Shown here in pieces: positions 55,872 to 64,000 of a DNA stretch of 64,000 nt (within the stretch, counting starts at the first letter, position 1; each line of letters starts with the position of its first letter). The DNA is from Qipengyuania soli. Lineage in GTDB: Bacteria > Pseudomonadota > Alphaproteobacteria > Sphingomonadales > Sphingomonadaceae. The translations under genes were made by a program, and so were the position numbers. The stretch lies in contig NZ_CP064654.1 of NCBI RefSeq assembly GCF_015529805.1, positions 2,604,001 through 2,668,000 on the forward strand, written 5' to 3'. Under the pieces are notes generated by a model. That model saw only the letters and a program-made list of their open reading frames with translations, ran no database searches and was not told the origin of the DNA.

Positions 55872-56848
55872 CGTGCAGCCTCCTCGGCATTGTCCTCGGC
55901 AAGCGCACGGGCAGCCGCCTCGCCAGCGATTTCGACGAAGGCGTCGTGCAGGCCGGCGCGTTCGATCGAGAGCGACAGGATACCCGCTCCGCCGTCGATC
56001 AGGCGCTTGAGCAGCACCTCGATCCCGGTGTCGGGAACAGGGAAATACCAGAAGTGCCCGGCCCCGGCCTTGGCATCATGGCGGGCATCTTCTGGCAGGG
56101 CGTTGCGCCATTCGCCGCTCTCGGCCCGGGTTTCGAGCCGTACCTGCGCCGGTATGCGATCGCGCGCCACGTCGACCGAGCCGGCATAGGGCACTTTGCC
56201 CCCGGCAATGATCGCGACCTCGTCGCACAGCCGCTCGGCATGATGGATGACATGAGTCGAGAAGATCACCGTCGTGCCTTCGTTGGCGAGGCGGCGGATC
56301 ATCTGTTCGAGCTTGCCCTGGTTGATCGCATCGAGCCCGCTGAAGGGCTCGTCGAATACCACCAGCTTCGGCTGGTGGACCAGCGTGCCGAGCAGCTGCA
56401 CGGTCTGCGCCATGCCCTTCGACAGCTGGCGGATCTGGCGGTCGATCGCGTGACCCATGCCGTGCGCCTCGAGCAACTCGCGCCCGCGTGCCTTGCCTAC
56501 TTCCAGCGGAAGGCCGCGCAGCGCGCCGAGGAAGGCGATGGCATCGTCGCATTTCATCGCCGGATAGAGCCCGCGTTCTTCCGGCAGGTAGCCGATCAGC
56601 TTCGCGACTTCGTGCGGGCGATCGTTGCCGAATACGCGGCGCACGCCCTCATCGGGATCGATGATGCCCAGGAGCATGCGCAGGGTCGTGGTCTTGCCAG
56701 CGCCATTTGGGCCGAGGATGCCGTAGATCGCGCCCTCCGGCACCGAGATGTCGACGCCGTCGACCGCCAGCGTGTCGTCGAAACGTTTGACCAGTCCACG
56801 CGCCTCGATGGCGAGGCCTGGTTGACTGTCAGCAAAGGGTCGCGTCAT
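55868..56848 (-). CDS. ABC transporter ATP-binding subunit (NatA-like)
   Basis: A 326-residue ATPase. Walker A GPNGAGKTT near residue 45, signature LSKGMAQTVQ and Walker B KLVVFDEPFSGLD. The C-terminal ~100 residues form an extra domain common in NatA-type subunits. Start 56848 (MTRPFADS) is chosen; an ATG 21 bases upstream is possible but has no better RBS. Confidence 0.9.
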   Translation of the reverse strand: MTRPFADSQPGLAIEARGLVKRFDDTLAVDGVDISVPEGAIYGILGPNGAGKTTTLRMLLGIIDPDEGVRRVFGNDRPHEVAKLIGYLPEERGLYPAMKCDDAIAFLGALRGLPLEVGKARGRELLEAHGMGHAIDRQIRQLSKGMAQTVQLLGTLVHQPKLVVFDEPFSGLDAINQGKLEQMIRRLANEGTTVIFSTHVIHHAERLCDEVAIIAGGKVPYAGSVDVARDRIPAQVRLETRAESGEWRNALPEDARHDAKAGAGHFWYFPVPDTGIEVLLKRLIDGGAGILSLSIERAGLHDAFVEIAGEAAARALAEDNAEEAAR

Positions 56849-56913
56849 GGCGCCTGTCTCGGTAAGCATGCCGGATCATTAACCGCTGCCAGTGAACGGG
56901 AGCCTCCGCAAGA

Positions 56914-57966
56914 TTGGTTAATCCGGCCTCAACAGGCGCGCTGCGTCAGGCCCTTATCGAAGAGGCCCGGAAGCTCGGCTTCGTCGCCTGCGGTTTCACC
57001 GTGGCGGGGCGCGATGACGTGCGTGCCGCGCGTCTGGAAGAGTGGCTGGGCGAGGGTCGCCATGGCTCGATGGAGTGGATGGAGGCGCGCAAGGAACAGC
57101 GCGTCAGCCCACAAGGCTTGTGGCCCGAGGCTAGGAGCGTGATCGCGCTCGGCATGAGCTATGCGCCCGACATCGACCCGCTGGCGCTGGAAGGCCGACC
57201 GGACAAGGCACGTATCTCGGTCTATGCGCAGGGGCGCGACTACCATGATGTCGTGAAGAAGGCGCTCAAGGCGCTGGCTCGCTGGCTCATCGAACGGGAG
57301 CCGACAAGCAAGCTCAAGGTCTTCGTCGACACCGCGCCGGTGATGGAGAAGCCGCTTGGGCAGGCAGCCGGGATCGGCTGGCAGGGCAAGCACACCAATC
57401 TGGTCAGTCGCGAGCACGGCAGCTGGCTGTTCCTCGGGGCGATCTATACTACGCTGGAATTCGAACCAGATGCACCGGGCAAGGACCGCTGCGGATCGTG
57501 CCGCGCCTGTCAGGATGCCTGCCCCACGGACGCCTTCCCCGCACCCTACCAGCTCGATGCGCGGCGCTGCATTTCCTACCTGACCATCGAGCACAAGGGA
57601 CCGGTGCCGGAGGAATTGCGCGAGAAACTGGGCAACCGCATCTACGGATGCGACGACTGTCTTGCCGTCTGCCCGTGGAACAAGTTTGCCGATGTCGCGC
57701 ATCGCCACCTCAAGCTCGCTCCGCGAGAGGAATTGATTGCACCCGATCTCGCAACCTACCTTGGCTTCGACGATGCCAGCTTTCGCCAGCATTTCTCGGG
57801 CTCGCCGATCAAGCGCATCGGCCGCGACCGCTTTGTCAGGAATTGCCTCTATGCCGCGGGTAACGGCCGACTGGCGGCGTTGCGCCCCCTAATCGATCCT
57901 CTGCGTGGTGACCCGGACCCCGTCGTCGCCGAAGCCGCCGCGTGGGCACTCGCCCGCATCGGTTAG
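56914..57966 (+). CDS. queG: Epoxyqueuosine reductase QueG
   Basis: Cobalamin-dependent Fe-S enzyme of the last step of queuosine synthesis in tRNA. It is 350 residues. The two [4Fe-4S] ferredoxin clusters are set by [16 protein letters not shown] and the later [43 protein letters not shown] and the C-terminal HEAT-like WALARIG are typical. It starts at a TTG (56914); I see no ATG or GTG in frame that would keep the conserved N-terminus. Its stop overlaps the convergent CoA-transferase stop by four bases. Confidence 0.95.
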   Translation: MVNPASTGALRQALIEEARKLGFVACGFTVAGRDDVRAARLEEWLGEGRHGSMEWMEARKEQRVSPQGLWPEARSVIALGMSYAPDIDPLALEGRPDKARISVYAQGRDYHDVVKKALKALARWLIEREPTSKLKVFVDTAPVMEKPLGQAAGIGWQGKHTNLVSREHGSWLFLGAIYTTLEFEPDAPGKDRCGSCRACQDACPTDAFPAPYQLDARRCISYLTIEHKGPVPEELREKLGNRIYGCDDCLAVCPWNKFADVAHRHLKLAPREELIAPDLATYLGFDDASFRQHFSGSPIKRIGRDRFVRNCLYAAGNGRLAALRPLIDPLRGDPDPVVAEAAAWALARIG

Positions 57967-59111
57967 GGCTTGTTGTGTTGTCCCAATAAGGGCGCGGGGG
58001 CGGGTTCGGCCTGCTCCCAGCCCGAAAACCGGGAGGGTTCTCGCATCTCCAGATGCGCGCCCTCGCTCGGATGCTCACGCCGGGTCATAAAGCCGGTAGC
58101 GGTGAGATGCGGTTCGCTCGCCATGTCGGCCATGTCGCGCACGGCCATGGCAGGCATGTCATTGGCATGCATCAGCGCGACGACTTCCGCGGTGGTGAAC
58201 TTCGGTGTGAGGGCGGCGATCCGGTCGTAGAGTTCAGGCACCGCGGCAATGATTCCGGGAAGGGTGGAGAAACGCTCCTGCCTCGCAAATTCCTCGTCAC
58301 CCAGGATTGCGATCACCTCGCAGAAGTGCTGCGGCCGATAGGGGACGACGCTGACATAGCCGTCGGAAGTCGGGAAGGGCTGGCGATGCGGGTCGATCTG
58401 GCGGGCATAGCACGCCTGTCCGACCGGCGGATCGAAAGTGATGCCGCCGAGATGTTCCTTGAGCATGAAGCTGCTGAAGGCCTCGAACATCGGGACCTCG
58501 ACATGCTGGCCCTCGCCCGTGCGCAGGCGGTGGATCACGGCGGCCATCACCGCATAGGCGGCATGCAGTCCGGCAACCTTGTCCGCGATGAGCGAGGGCA
58601 GGTAGCGCGGACGCGGATCGCCATCGACGCGCGGCAGCAAGGTGGTCGTCCCGGTTCCGGCCTGGATAACGTCGTCATAGGCCTGCAGGCCGGCATAGGG
58701 TCCGTCCGACCCGAAGCCGACGCAATGGACATAGATGATGTGCGGCGCGAGTTCGCGCACGTCCTCGTAGCCGAAGCCCAGCCGCCCGATCGCCTCGGCG
58801 CGGACATTGTGGATGAAGATGTCAGCCTCGCGCAGCATTTCGCGCATGGCCTCGCGGTCGGCTTCGAGCTTGAGGTCGAGCATGACCGACTTCTTGCCGC
58901 GGTTGAGCGCGATGAAGGCCGGGCCCATGCCCAGCGTCTGCGCGGGACTGGCGGCATAGCGGAAACCGTCGCCGCCGGGTGCCTCGACCTTGGTGACGTC
59001 GGCTCCGAAGTCGGCGAGGATCTGGGTGCAATAGGGCCCGAAGACCACCGAAGTCATGTCGACCACCCGCAGACCGTCGAGCATCGCGCGACCGTCCGCA
59101 GGATCGATCAT
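57963..59111 (-). CDS. CaiB/BaiF family CoA-transferase
   Basis: A 382-residue type III CoA-transferase. It opens [33 protein letters not shown] and has [14 protein letters not shown] and [14 protein letters not shown]. The Asp aligned to the catalytic Asp of the family is in the [13 protein letters not shown] stretch, which differs from the usual position, so activity is likely but not proved. Substrate unknown. Its ATG overlaps the ferredoxin reductase stop (ATGA), so the two are coupled. Confidence 0.87.
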   Translation of the reverse strand: MIDPADGRAMLDGLRVVDMTSVVFGPYCTQILADFGADVTKVEAPGGDGFRYAASPAQTLGMGPAFIALNRGKKSVMLDLKLEADREAMREMLREADIFIHNVRAEAIGRLGFGYEDVRELAPHIIYVHCVGFGSDGPYAGLQAYDDVIQAGTGTTTLLPRVDGDPRPRYLPSLIADKVAGLHAAYAVMAAVIHRLRTGEGQHVEVPMFEAFSSFMLKEHLGGITFDPPVGQACYARQIDPHRQPFPTSDGYVSVVPYRPQHFCEVIAILGDEEFARQERFSTLPGIIAAVPELYDRIAALTPKFTTAEVVALMHANDMPAMAVRDMADMASEPHLTATGFMTRREHPSEGAHLEMREPSRFSGWEQAEPAPAPLLGQHNKP

Positions 59112-60334
59112 TGCATTTCCTTCAGCTGGACTTCGGCATCTGCGAGGAGTTCGGGCGCGAGTTGCGCGCGGTCCATCACCAGCTTGCGACCCTGCACGTA
59201 ATCCTTGGTGTTGTTGACGCAGTCGAGCGCGATCACTGCGCCCTCCTTGAGGTAGATTACGCTGAACTTGCGCGCCGCAGGATCGCCGCGCAGCACGGTG
59301 GCATCATAGCCCATCGAGATGCCGACGGTCTGGAGCTTCAGGTCGTACTGGTTGGACCAGAACCACGGCACCGCGTCGTAATCTTCCTTCTCGCCCATGA
59401 TCGCCTTGGCCACCAGCGTCGCCATGTCATTGGCGTTCTGGACCGATTCGAGGCGAATGACGGCATTGCCAGCATAGGGATTGGCGTGGCTGGCGCAGTC
59501 ACCGATGGCGTAGACGTCGTCGAGCGGCGTGCGGCAATAGGTATCGACGTCGACCCCGTTGGAACCCGAGGCCCCTGCCGCGATCAGGGGACCGACCGAG
59601 GGGACAATACCGATCCCGACGATTACGATCTCACACGGGATGGTTTCGCTGGCATCGGTAACGACTGCGGTGACCCGGCCGTTCTCGCCCTCGATCCGCT
59701 CGACGCCGGTCGACAGGCGCAGGTCGACGCCATGCCCGCGATGCTCCGCGGCGTAGAAGTCCGAAAGCTCCTGGCCTGCCACACGGGCGAGGACCCGGTC
59801 CTGCATTTCGATGACCGTTACTTCGCAGCCGAGCTTGCGCAGGACGGCAGCGGCCTCGAGCCCGATGTACCCTGCTCCGACTATGACTGCCCGCTTCGCG
59901 CCGGCGGCGAGTTCGTCGCGCAGGGCGTCGACGTCCCGGCGATTGCGGACATAGTGGATGCCAGTCAGCTCGGCTCCCGGGCAGGACAGGCGCCGGGGAT
60001 CCCCACCCGCTGCCCAGATCAGCTTGCGGTAGGTGACGCGCGTATCGTCCGACAGCAGCAGCTCGTGCGCCTTGGCATCGACCTCGTTGACGTTGCGACC
60101 GAGGCGCAGTTCGATCTTGCGATCGGCCCAGAACTGTTCGGGCCGAATCTGGATGCGCTCGAACGGCTTTTCGCCAGCGAGGTATTCCTTCGACAGCGGC
60201 GGGCGCTCGTAAGGCGGGTTACGGTCGCGGCTGACCATGAGGATCGAATCCTCGTGACCGGCCTGGCGCAGGGCGATCGCGGCCTGGGCACCACCATGCC
60301 CCGATCCGACAATGACGACGTCGAAATGCTCCAT
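59108..60334 (-). CDS. FAD-dependent ferredoxin reductase
   Basis: A 408-residue NAD(P)H-dependent reductase of the ferredoxin/rubredoxin type. First dinucleotide fold [10 protein letters not shown] (residues 10-20), second [13 protein letters not shown] near 140, and the FAD-binding [14 protein letters not shown]. It resembles reductases that feed P450s such as CYP153 or Rieske oxygenases. The start at 60334 gives [12 protein letters not shown]. It is followed by a coupled CoA-transferase gene. No ferredoxin gene is in the window. Confidence 0.88.
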   Translation of the reverse strand: MEHFDVVIVGSGHGGAQAAIALRQAGHEDSILMVSRDRNPPYERPPLSKEYLAGEKPFERIQIRPEQFWADRKIELRLGRNVNEVDAKAHELLLSDDTRVTYRKLIWAAGGDPRRLSCPGAELTGIHYVRNRRDVDALRDELAAGAKRAVIVGAGYIGLEAAAVLRKLGCEVTVIEMQDRVLARVAGQELSDFYAAEHRGHGVDLRLSTGVERIEGENGRVTAVVTDASETIPCEIVIVGIGIVPSVGPLIAAGASGSNGVDVDTYCRTPLDDVYAIGDCASHANPYAGNAVIRLESVQNANDMATLVAKAIMGEKEDYDAVPWFWSNQYDLKLQTVGISMGYDATVLRGDPAARKFSVIYLKEGAVIALDCVNNTKDYVQGRKLVMDRAQLAPELLADAEVQLKEMQ

Positions 60335-60390
60335 TGCGCCGCTGGCTGGCGTCAAAATCGCCGGCGGTCAAGCATTCGCGCGCCTGTGGA

Positions 60391-63300
60391 TCACCGCGCC
60401 AGGAGGTTGCGTGCCATACTTGCGACCTGCGCCAGCATGGCCGGAGCGACCGGGGTCTGCGCCTGAGCCCGAGCGATCATGCTGCGGAAGTTGCGCACTG
60501 TCGCGTCCTGCTCGTCGGCCCACTTGCCGGCCATGGCGAGCATATCCTTCTTGGCGTCCTTGCGCCGTGCGAGGCGCCGCAGGAGCTCTAGCCGCATCTG
60601 CTGGAAATCGCGCGCCAGTCCCGAAACCAGCAGGCGTTCCCAAACGTCCGAGGGGCTCATCAGAGCTGCGGTCGACTGGGCCCAGTCAAGGCCAAGGCGA
60701 TGACCGATATCGGTGAAGGCACGGGTGAGGTTGCCTGGCTCGATGCCCGTCTCGCTCGAAAGGCGCGCGAGGCCAACCGAACCGTCGAGATCGTAAAGGT
60801 GCGTCACACGCGCGGCCAGTTTCTCCGGCGCTCCGGCCTCGACCAACTGGGCAAGCAGGCGCGACGATTGGGTGCGCGATTCGCTCGAGAGCAGGTCCTC
60901 GGTCGCCTGCGAAAGGAAACGGACACCCTTGCCGAGATCATGAACCAGCGCGCTGGGGACGACCTTGCCGGCCGCGCTGCGCAGCACGTCGGACATGAGG
61001 TTTCCGACGGCCGCCGCCAAGCGGTCGAACAGCATCAGGCGTGCCTTCTCGGGCATGGCGGCGCTGTCGATTGCTGCCCACAGGTCCTGGAGATCGAACA
61101 GGCTCTCGGTCGCGACGAATGCCGCAGCGACTTCGGCAAGTTCGACGCCTTCTTCTTCCGCTAGCTCGAACGGGTGGATCACGCCGAGGCGGTTGACCAT
61201 GCGGTTGGCGAGCTTGGTGGCAATGATTTCGCGACGCAGGCGGTGACCCGCGATTTGCGCCTTGTACTTGCCGCGCATGGGTTCGGGGAAAGCCGCGAAC
61301 AATGTGGCGGAGAGCAGGGCATCGTCGGCCAGTGCGCTCGTCTCGATCGCGGCCTGAAGCACCAGCTTGGTGGAGGACAGCAGGACCGCGAGTTCAGGGC
61401 GGGTCAGACCCTGACCGTCCGCAGCGCGGCGATGCAGTACCTGATCGTCGGCAAGACCTTCGGTCCGGCGATCCAGGTTGCCGCCGGCTTCCAGCGTCTC
61501 GATGATGTGGCGCTGCGAATTCATCGCCCGTGCACCGCCGAAGCTGGCGATGGACAGGGCCAGCGCCTGCAGGCGGTTGTCTTCGAGCACGATGGCGGCA
61601 ACTTCGTCGGTCATCGCTTCGAGCAGCTCGACGCGCTTGGGTTCGGAAAGCTTGCCCGAGCGTTTGGCCGCGGCGAGCGCGATCTTGATGTTGACCTCGT
61701 TGTCCGAGCAGTCGACGCCGGCCGAATTGTCGATGAAGTCGGTGTTGATCCGGCCGCCGCTCTGCGCGAATTCGATGCGCCCGGCCTGGGTGATGCCGAG
61801 GTTGGCGCCTTCGCCGATGACCTTGGCGCGCAATTCCGCCGCATCGACGCGCAGCACGTCGTTCGCAGGGTCGCCCACGGCCACGTTGTTCTCGTGGCTG
61901 GCTTTCACATAGGTGCCGATCCCGCCGAACCAGATCAAGTCGACCGGTGCCTTGAGGATGGCCGAGATGAGCGCTTCCGGCTCCATCTCGTCCTGCGCGA
62001 TACCGAGCTTGGCTTGCATCGCCTTCGAAAGCTTGATCGACTTCGCATCGCGCGGGAACACGCCGCCGCCGCGAGAGATCAGCTCGGCATTGTAGTCCTC
62101 CCAGCTCGAGCGCGTCAGGGCGAACATGCGCTTCCGCTCCTTCCAGCTGACGGCCGGATCGGGATCGGGGTCGAGGAAGATGTGGCGGTGGTCGTAGGCG
62201 GCGACCAGCTTGATCGCCTTCGACAGCAGCATGCCGTTGCCGAACACGTCGCCCGACATGTCGCCGCAGCCGACGACCTCGACGCTCTCGGTCTGCACGT
62301 CGACGCCCATTTCCAGGAAGTGGCGCTGGACGCTGACCCAGGCACCCTTGGCGGTGATGCCCATCGCCTTGTGGTCGTAACCCTTTGAGCCGCCGCTGGC
62401 GAAGGCATCGTCGAGCCAGAAATCACGGGCTTCAGCAATGCCGTTGGCGATGTCGGAGAAGGTCGCGGTGCCCTTGTCGGCGGCGACCACGAAATAGGGG
62501 TCATCACCGTCCGTGATCACGACGTCCTGCGGGTGGACGACCTTGTCGTTGACGATGTTGTCGGTGACCGAGAGCAGCGTGCGAATGAAGATCTCGTAGC
62601 TGGCCCGGCCTTCGGCGGCCCAACCCTCGCGGTCGGTGACCGGGCTCGGCAGCTGCTTGGGATAGAAGCCGCCCTTGGCCCCTGTGGGCACGATAACCGC
62701 GTTCTTGACCCGCTGGGCTTTCATCAGGCCGAGGATCTCTGTGCGGAAGTCGTCGCGCCGGTCGGACCAGCGCAGGCCGCCGCGGGCGACCGGGCCGGAG
62801 CGCAGGTGGATGCCCTCGACGCGGCGCGAATAGACCCAGATCTCGCGCCAGGGAACGGGCTTGGGCAGGCCGGGAACGAGTGCGGAATCGATCTTGAAGG
62901 CCAGCGCTTCGTGCGACGCCGGGGCAAACGCGTTGGTGCGCAGGATCGCGTCGATAAGCGCATTGTAGAGGCGCAGCAGTCGATCGTCGTTGATCGCCTT
63001 GACCTTGCCCAGCCCGCGCTTGATCGCGGCGCGCGCTTCCTCGATCGCGGCCTCGCGTCCCTTGCCGAATGCGGGATCGTGGCGCGCGGTGAAGAGCGCG
63101 ACGAGTGCGCGCGTCACATCTGGCGCGGCAGCCAGGGCATCGACGACGGTATAGATCGTGAAGCTGGTCCCGGCCTGGCGCAGGTAGCGGTAGAAGGCGC
63201 GCAGCCAGTTGGCCTCCCGCGCAGACAGTCCGGCTTCAGGCACGAGGCGGTTGAACGGGTCGTTCTCGGCCTCGCCATTGAGCACCGCAGAGATGGCTTC

Positions 63301-64000
63301 CTCGATCGCTGCATCGCGTTCGATGAGGTCCCTGGGATCGCTGCTGTCCTTCGACTGCAGCTTGAAATCGTGGATCGTGCCGAGGCGCCCGTCGTCGAGC
63401 ACGGTCGGCATTTCCGATTGCACGTGAAAACCGAAGTTCTCGAGCGCAGGGACGCCCTCGGACAGCGGCAGGCTGCCTTCGGACTGATAGAGCTTGAGGC
63501 GCAAGCAGCCCACGGTCTCGCGGTCACAGAAATACATGCGTGCGCCGCGCACGACTTCCTCGCTCTCGAGGCTGGCGCCGAGATGGTGGAGGCGGGAAAT
63601 GTCGAGTGCTGCCTCGCGCACGCCGAAACGGCCGCGAAACGCAGTCGGGAAACTGTCGGCAAAGCGCAGGGCGAGGGCAGCCGCACGCGAGGGCTCCTCG
63701 AACTGGGCGAGTTCGGCTTCGACCGCTTCGCTCCAACCGCGCAGCAGGGTCTGGAGCTTTTCCTCGAGCACATGCTCGTCGGGGACGCCCGCGCCATCGC
63801 GGATGTCGAGCACGAAACGCAGCATGGCAAGGTTGCCGCCCTCGACCTCGAGACTCCAATCGAGCAGGCGTGCCGAGGCACCGTCCTCGAGCAGGGCCTG
63901 GATTTCGAGGCGAACCTGCGTTGCGAGCATGTCGCGCGGCAGCCAGACGAAGGCGAAGAGGTGGCGGGCGAGCGGCGCTTCGACCAACGCAAGGCGCGGG
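60391..64000 (-). CDS. gdh: NAD-specific glutamate dehydrogenase, large type (5' end outside)
   Basis: C-terminal ~1,200 residues of the ~1,600-residue Bac_GDH family, which oxidatively deaminates glutamate to 2-oxoglutarate. The catalytic core is visible: GPVARGGLRWSDRRDDFRTE, VPTGAKGGFYPKQLP, FVVAADKGTATFSD and NNVAVGDP. A long helical C-terminal region follows, to NLLAR. The gene runs off the right edge, so the start and N-terminal regulatory part are absent. Confidence 0.93.
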   Translation of the reverse strand, partial: PRLALVEAPLARHLFAFVWLPRDMLATQVRLEIQALLEDGASARLLDWSLEVEGGNLAMLRFVLDIRDGAGVPDEHVLEEKLQTLLRGWSEAVEAELAQFEEPSRAAALALRFADSFPTAFRGRFGVREAALDISRLHHLGASLESEEVVRGARMYFCDRETVGCLRLKLYQSEGSLPLSEGVPALENFGFHVQSEMPTVLDDGRLGTIHDFKLQSKDSSDPRDLIERDAAIEEAISAVLNGEAENDPFNRLVPEAGLSAREANWLRAFYRYLRQAGTSFTIYTVVDALAAAPDVTRALVALFTARHDPAFGKGREAAIEEARAAIKRGLGKVKAINDDRLLRLYNALIDAILRTNAFAPASHEALAFKIDSALVPGLPKPVPWREIWVYSRRVEGIHLRSGPVARGGLRWSDRRDDFRTEILGLMKAQRVKNAVIVPTGAKGGFYPKQLPSPVTDREGWAAEGRASYEIFIRTLLSVTDNIVNDKVVHPQDVVITDGDDPYFVVAADKGTATFSDIANGIAEARDFWLDDAFASGGSKGYDHKAMGITAKGAWVSVQRHFLEMGVDVQTESVEVVGCGDMSGDVFGNGMLLSKAIKLVAAYDHRHIFLDPDPDPAVSWKERKRMFALTRSSWEDYNAELISRGGGVFPRDAKSIKLSKAMQAKLGIAQDEMEPEALISAILKAPVDLIWFGGIGTYVKASHENNVAVGDPANDVLRVDAAELRAKVIGEGANLGITQAGRIEFAQSGGRINTDFIDNSAGVDCSDNEVNIKIALAAAKRSGKLSEPKRVELLEAMTDEVAAIVLEDNRLQALALSIASFGGARAMNSQRHIIETLEAGGNLDRRTEGLADDQVLHRRAADGQGLTRPELAVLLSSTKLVLQAAIETSALADDALLSATLFAAFPEPMRGKYKAQIAGHRLRREIIATKLANRMVNRLGVIHPFELAEEEGVELAEVAAAFVATESLFDLQDLWAAIDSAAMPEKARLMLFDRLAAAVGNLMSDVLRSAAGKVVPSALVHDLGKGVRFLSQATEDLLSSESRTQSSRLLAQLVEAGAPEKLAARVTHLYDLDGSVGLARLSSETGIEPGNLTRAFTDIGHRLGLDWAQSTAALMSPSDVWERLLVSGLARDFQQMRLELLRRLARRKDAKKDMLAMAGKWADEQDATVRNFRSMIARAQAQTPVAPAMLAQVASMARNLLAR

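Overview
The window is chromosomal DNA from a high-GC alphaproteobacterium. The best fit is Sphingomonadales, near Erythrobacter/Altererythrobacter. The pointers are a UrcA-family protein, an MmcB-type DNA repair gene behind a GTTC-N7-GTTC SOS box, a CYP153-like P450, a large NAD-glutamate dehydrogenase, the rpe / heparinase-like / purH gene order, and very compact packing with ATGA, TGATG and GTGA junctions. The assignment comes from gene families and base composition only. I see no rRNA, IS element, phage or CRISPR array. No gene-free stretch exceeds about 225 bases.

Layout. 1-1.7 kb: end of a SUF Fe-S operon (sufS partial, sufT-like, sufA), followed by a 120-bp inverted-repeat element. 1.8-10.7 kb: housekeeping and envelope genes (lipoprotein, EI24/CysZ-like protein, adenosine kinase, cytochrome c, purD, xseA, LytM peptidase, rpmB, tadA). 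10.8-16.8 kb: an unknown secreted protein, RNase T2, nadC, a LytTR/LytS-type two-component system, an HD-domain protein and a DsbA-like oxidoreductase. 16.8-24.7 kb: M48 protease/TPR, alpha/beta hydrolase, App1-like phosphatase, a very acidic PAS-like protein, DUF2141, sterol-desaturase family and mmcB. 24.8-27.4 kb: tRNA-Arg, a diacylglycerol kinase coupled to a possible Tam41-type cytidylyltransferase, and a second DUF2141 protein.

27.5-31.6 kb, minus strand, is the most unusual locus: PqqD-like protein, a 45-residue lasso-type RiPP precursor not found by long-ORF calling, an asparagine-synthetase-like cyclase and an ABC exporter. No B2 leader peptidase is visible, and the core lacks the Asp/Glu needed for a normal lasso ring.

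31.7-47.7 kb: rpe, heparinase-like protein, purH, a tiny membrane ORF coupled to an exported msrA, a Zur/Fur regulator, dxs, urcA, an enoyl-CoA hydratase, NnrU, FKBP, a tandem amidohydrolase pair in which one member has lost its metal ligands, a POT peptide transporter, a GntR regulator and ihfB. 47.8-52.6 kb: tRNA-Leu, PilZ, and a flavin amine-oxidase / GtrA / GT-C-like membrane operon. 52.6-64 kb: msrB, a CYP153-like P450, an ABC-2 exporter, queG, a CoA-transferase coupled to a ferredoxin reductase, and the C-terminal 1.2 kb-residue-scale part (about 1,200 residues) of NAD-glutamate dehydrogenase running off the end.

Connections. Lipid steps recur: App1 phosphatase (PA to DAG), DAG kinase (DAG to PA), and a possible CTP:PA cytidylyltransferase. 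Redox repair in the envelope is also represented by an exported MsrA, an exported MsrB and a DsbA-like protein. The P450 and ferredoxin reductase could share an electron chain, but no ferredoxin is in the window.
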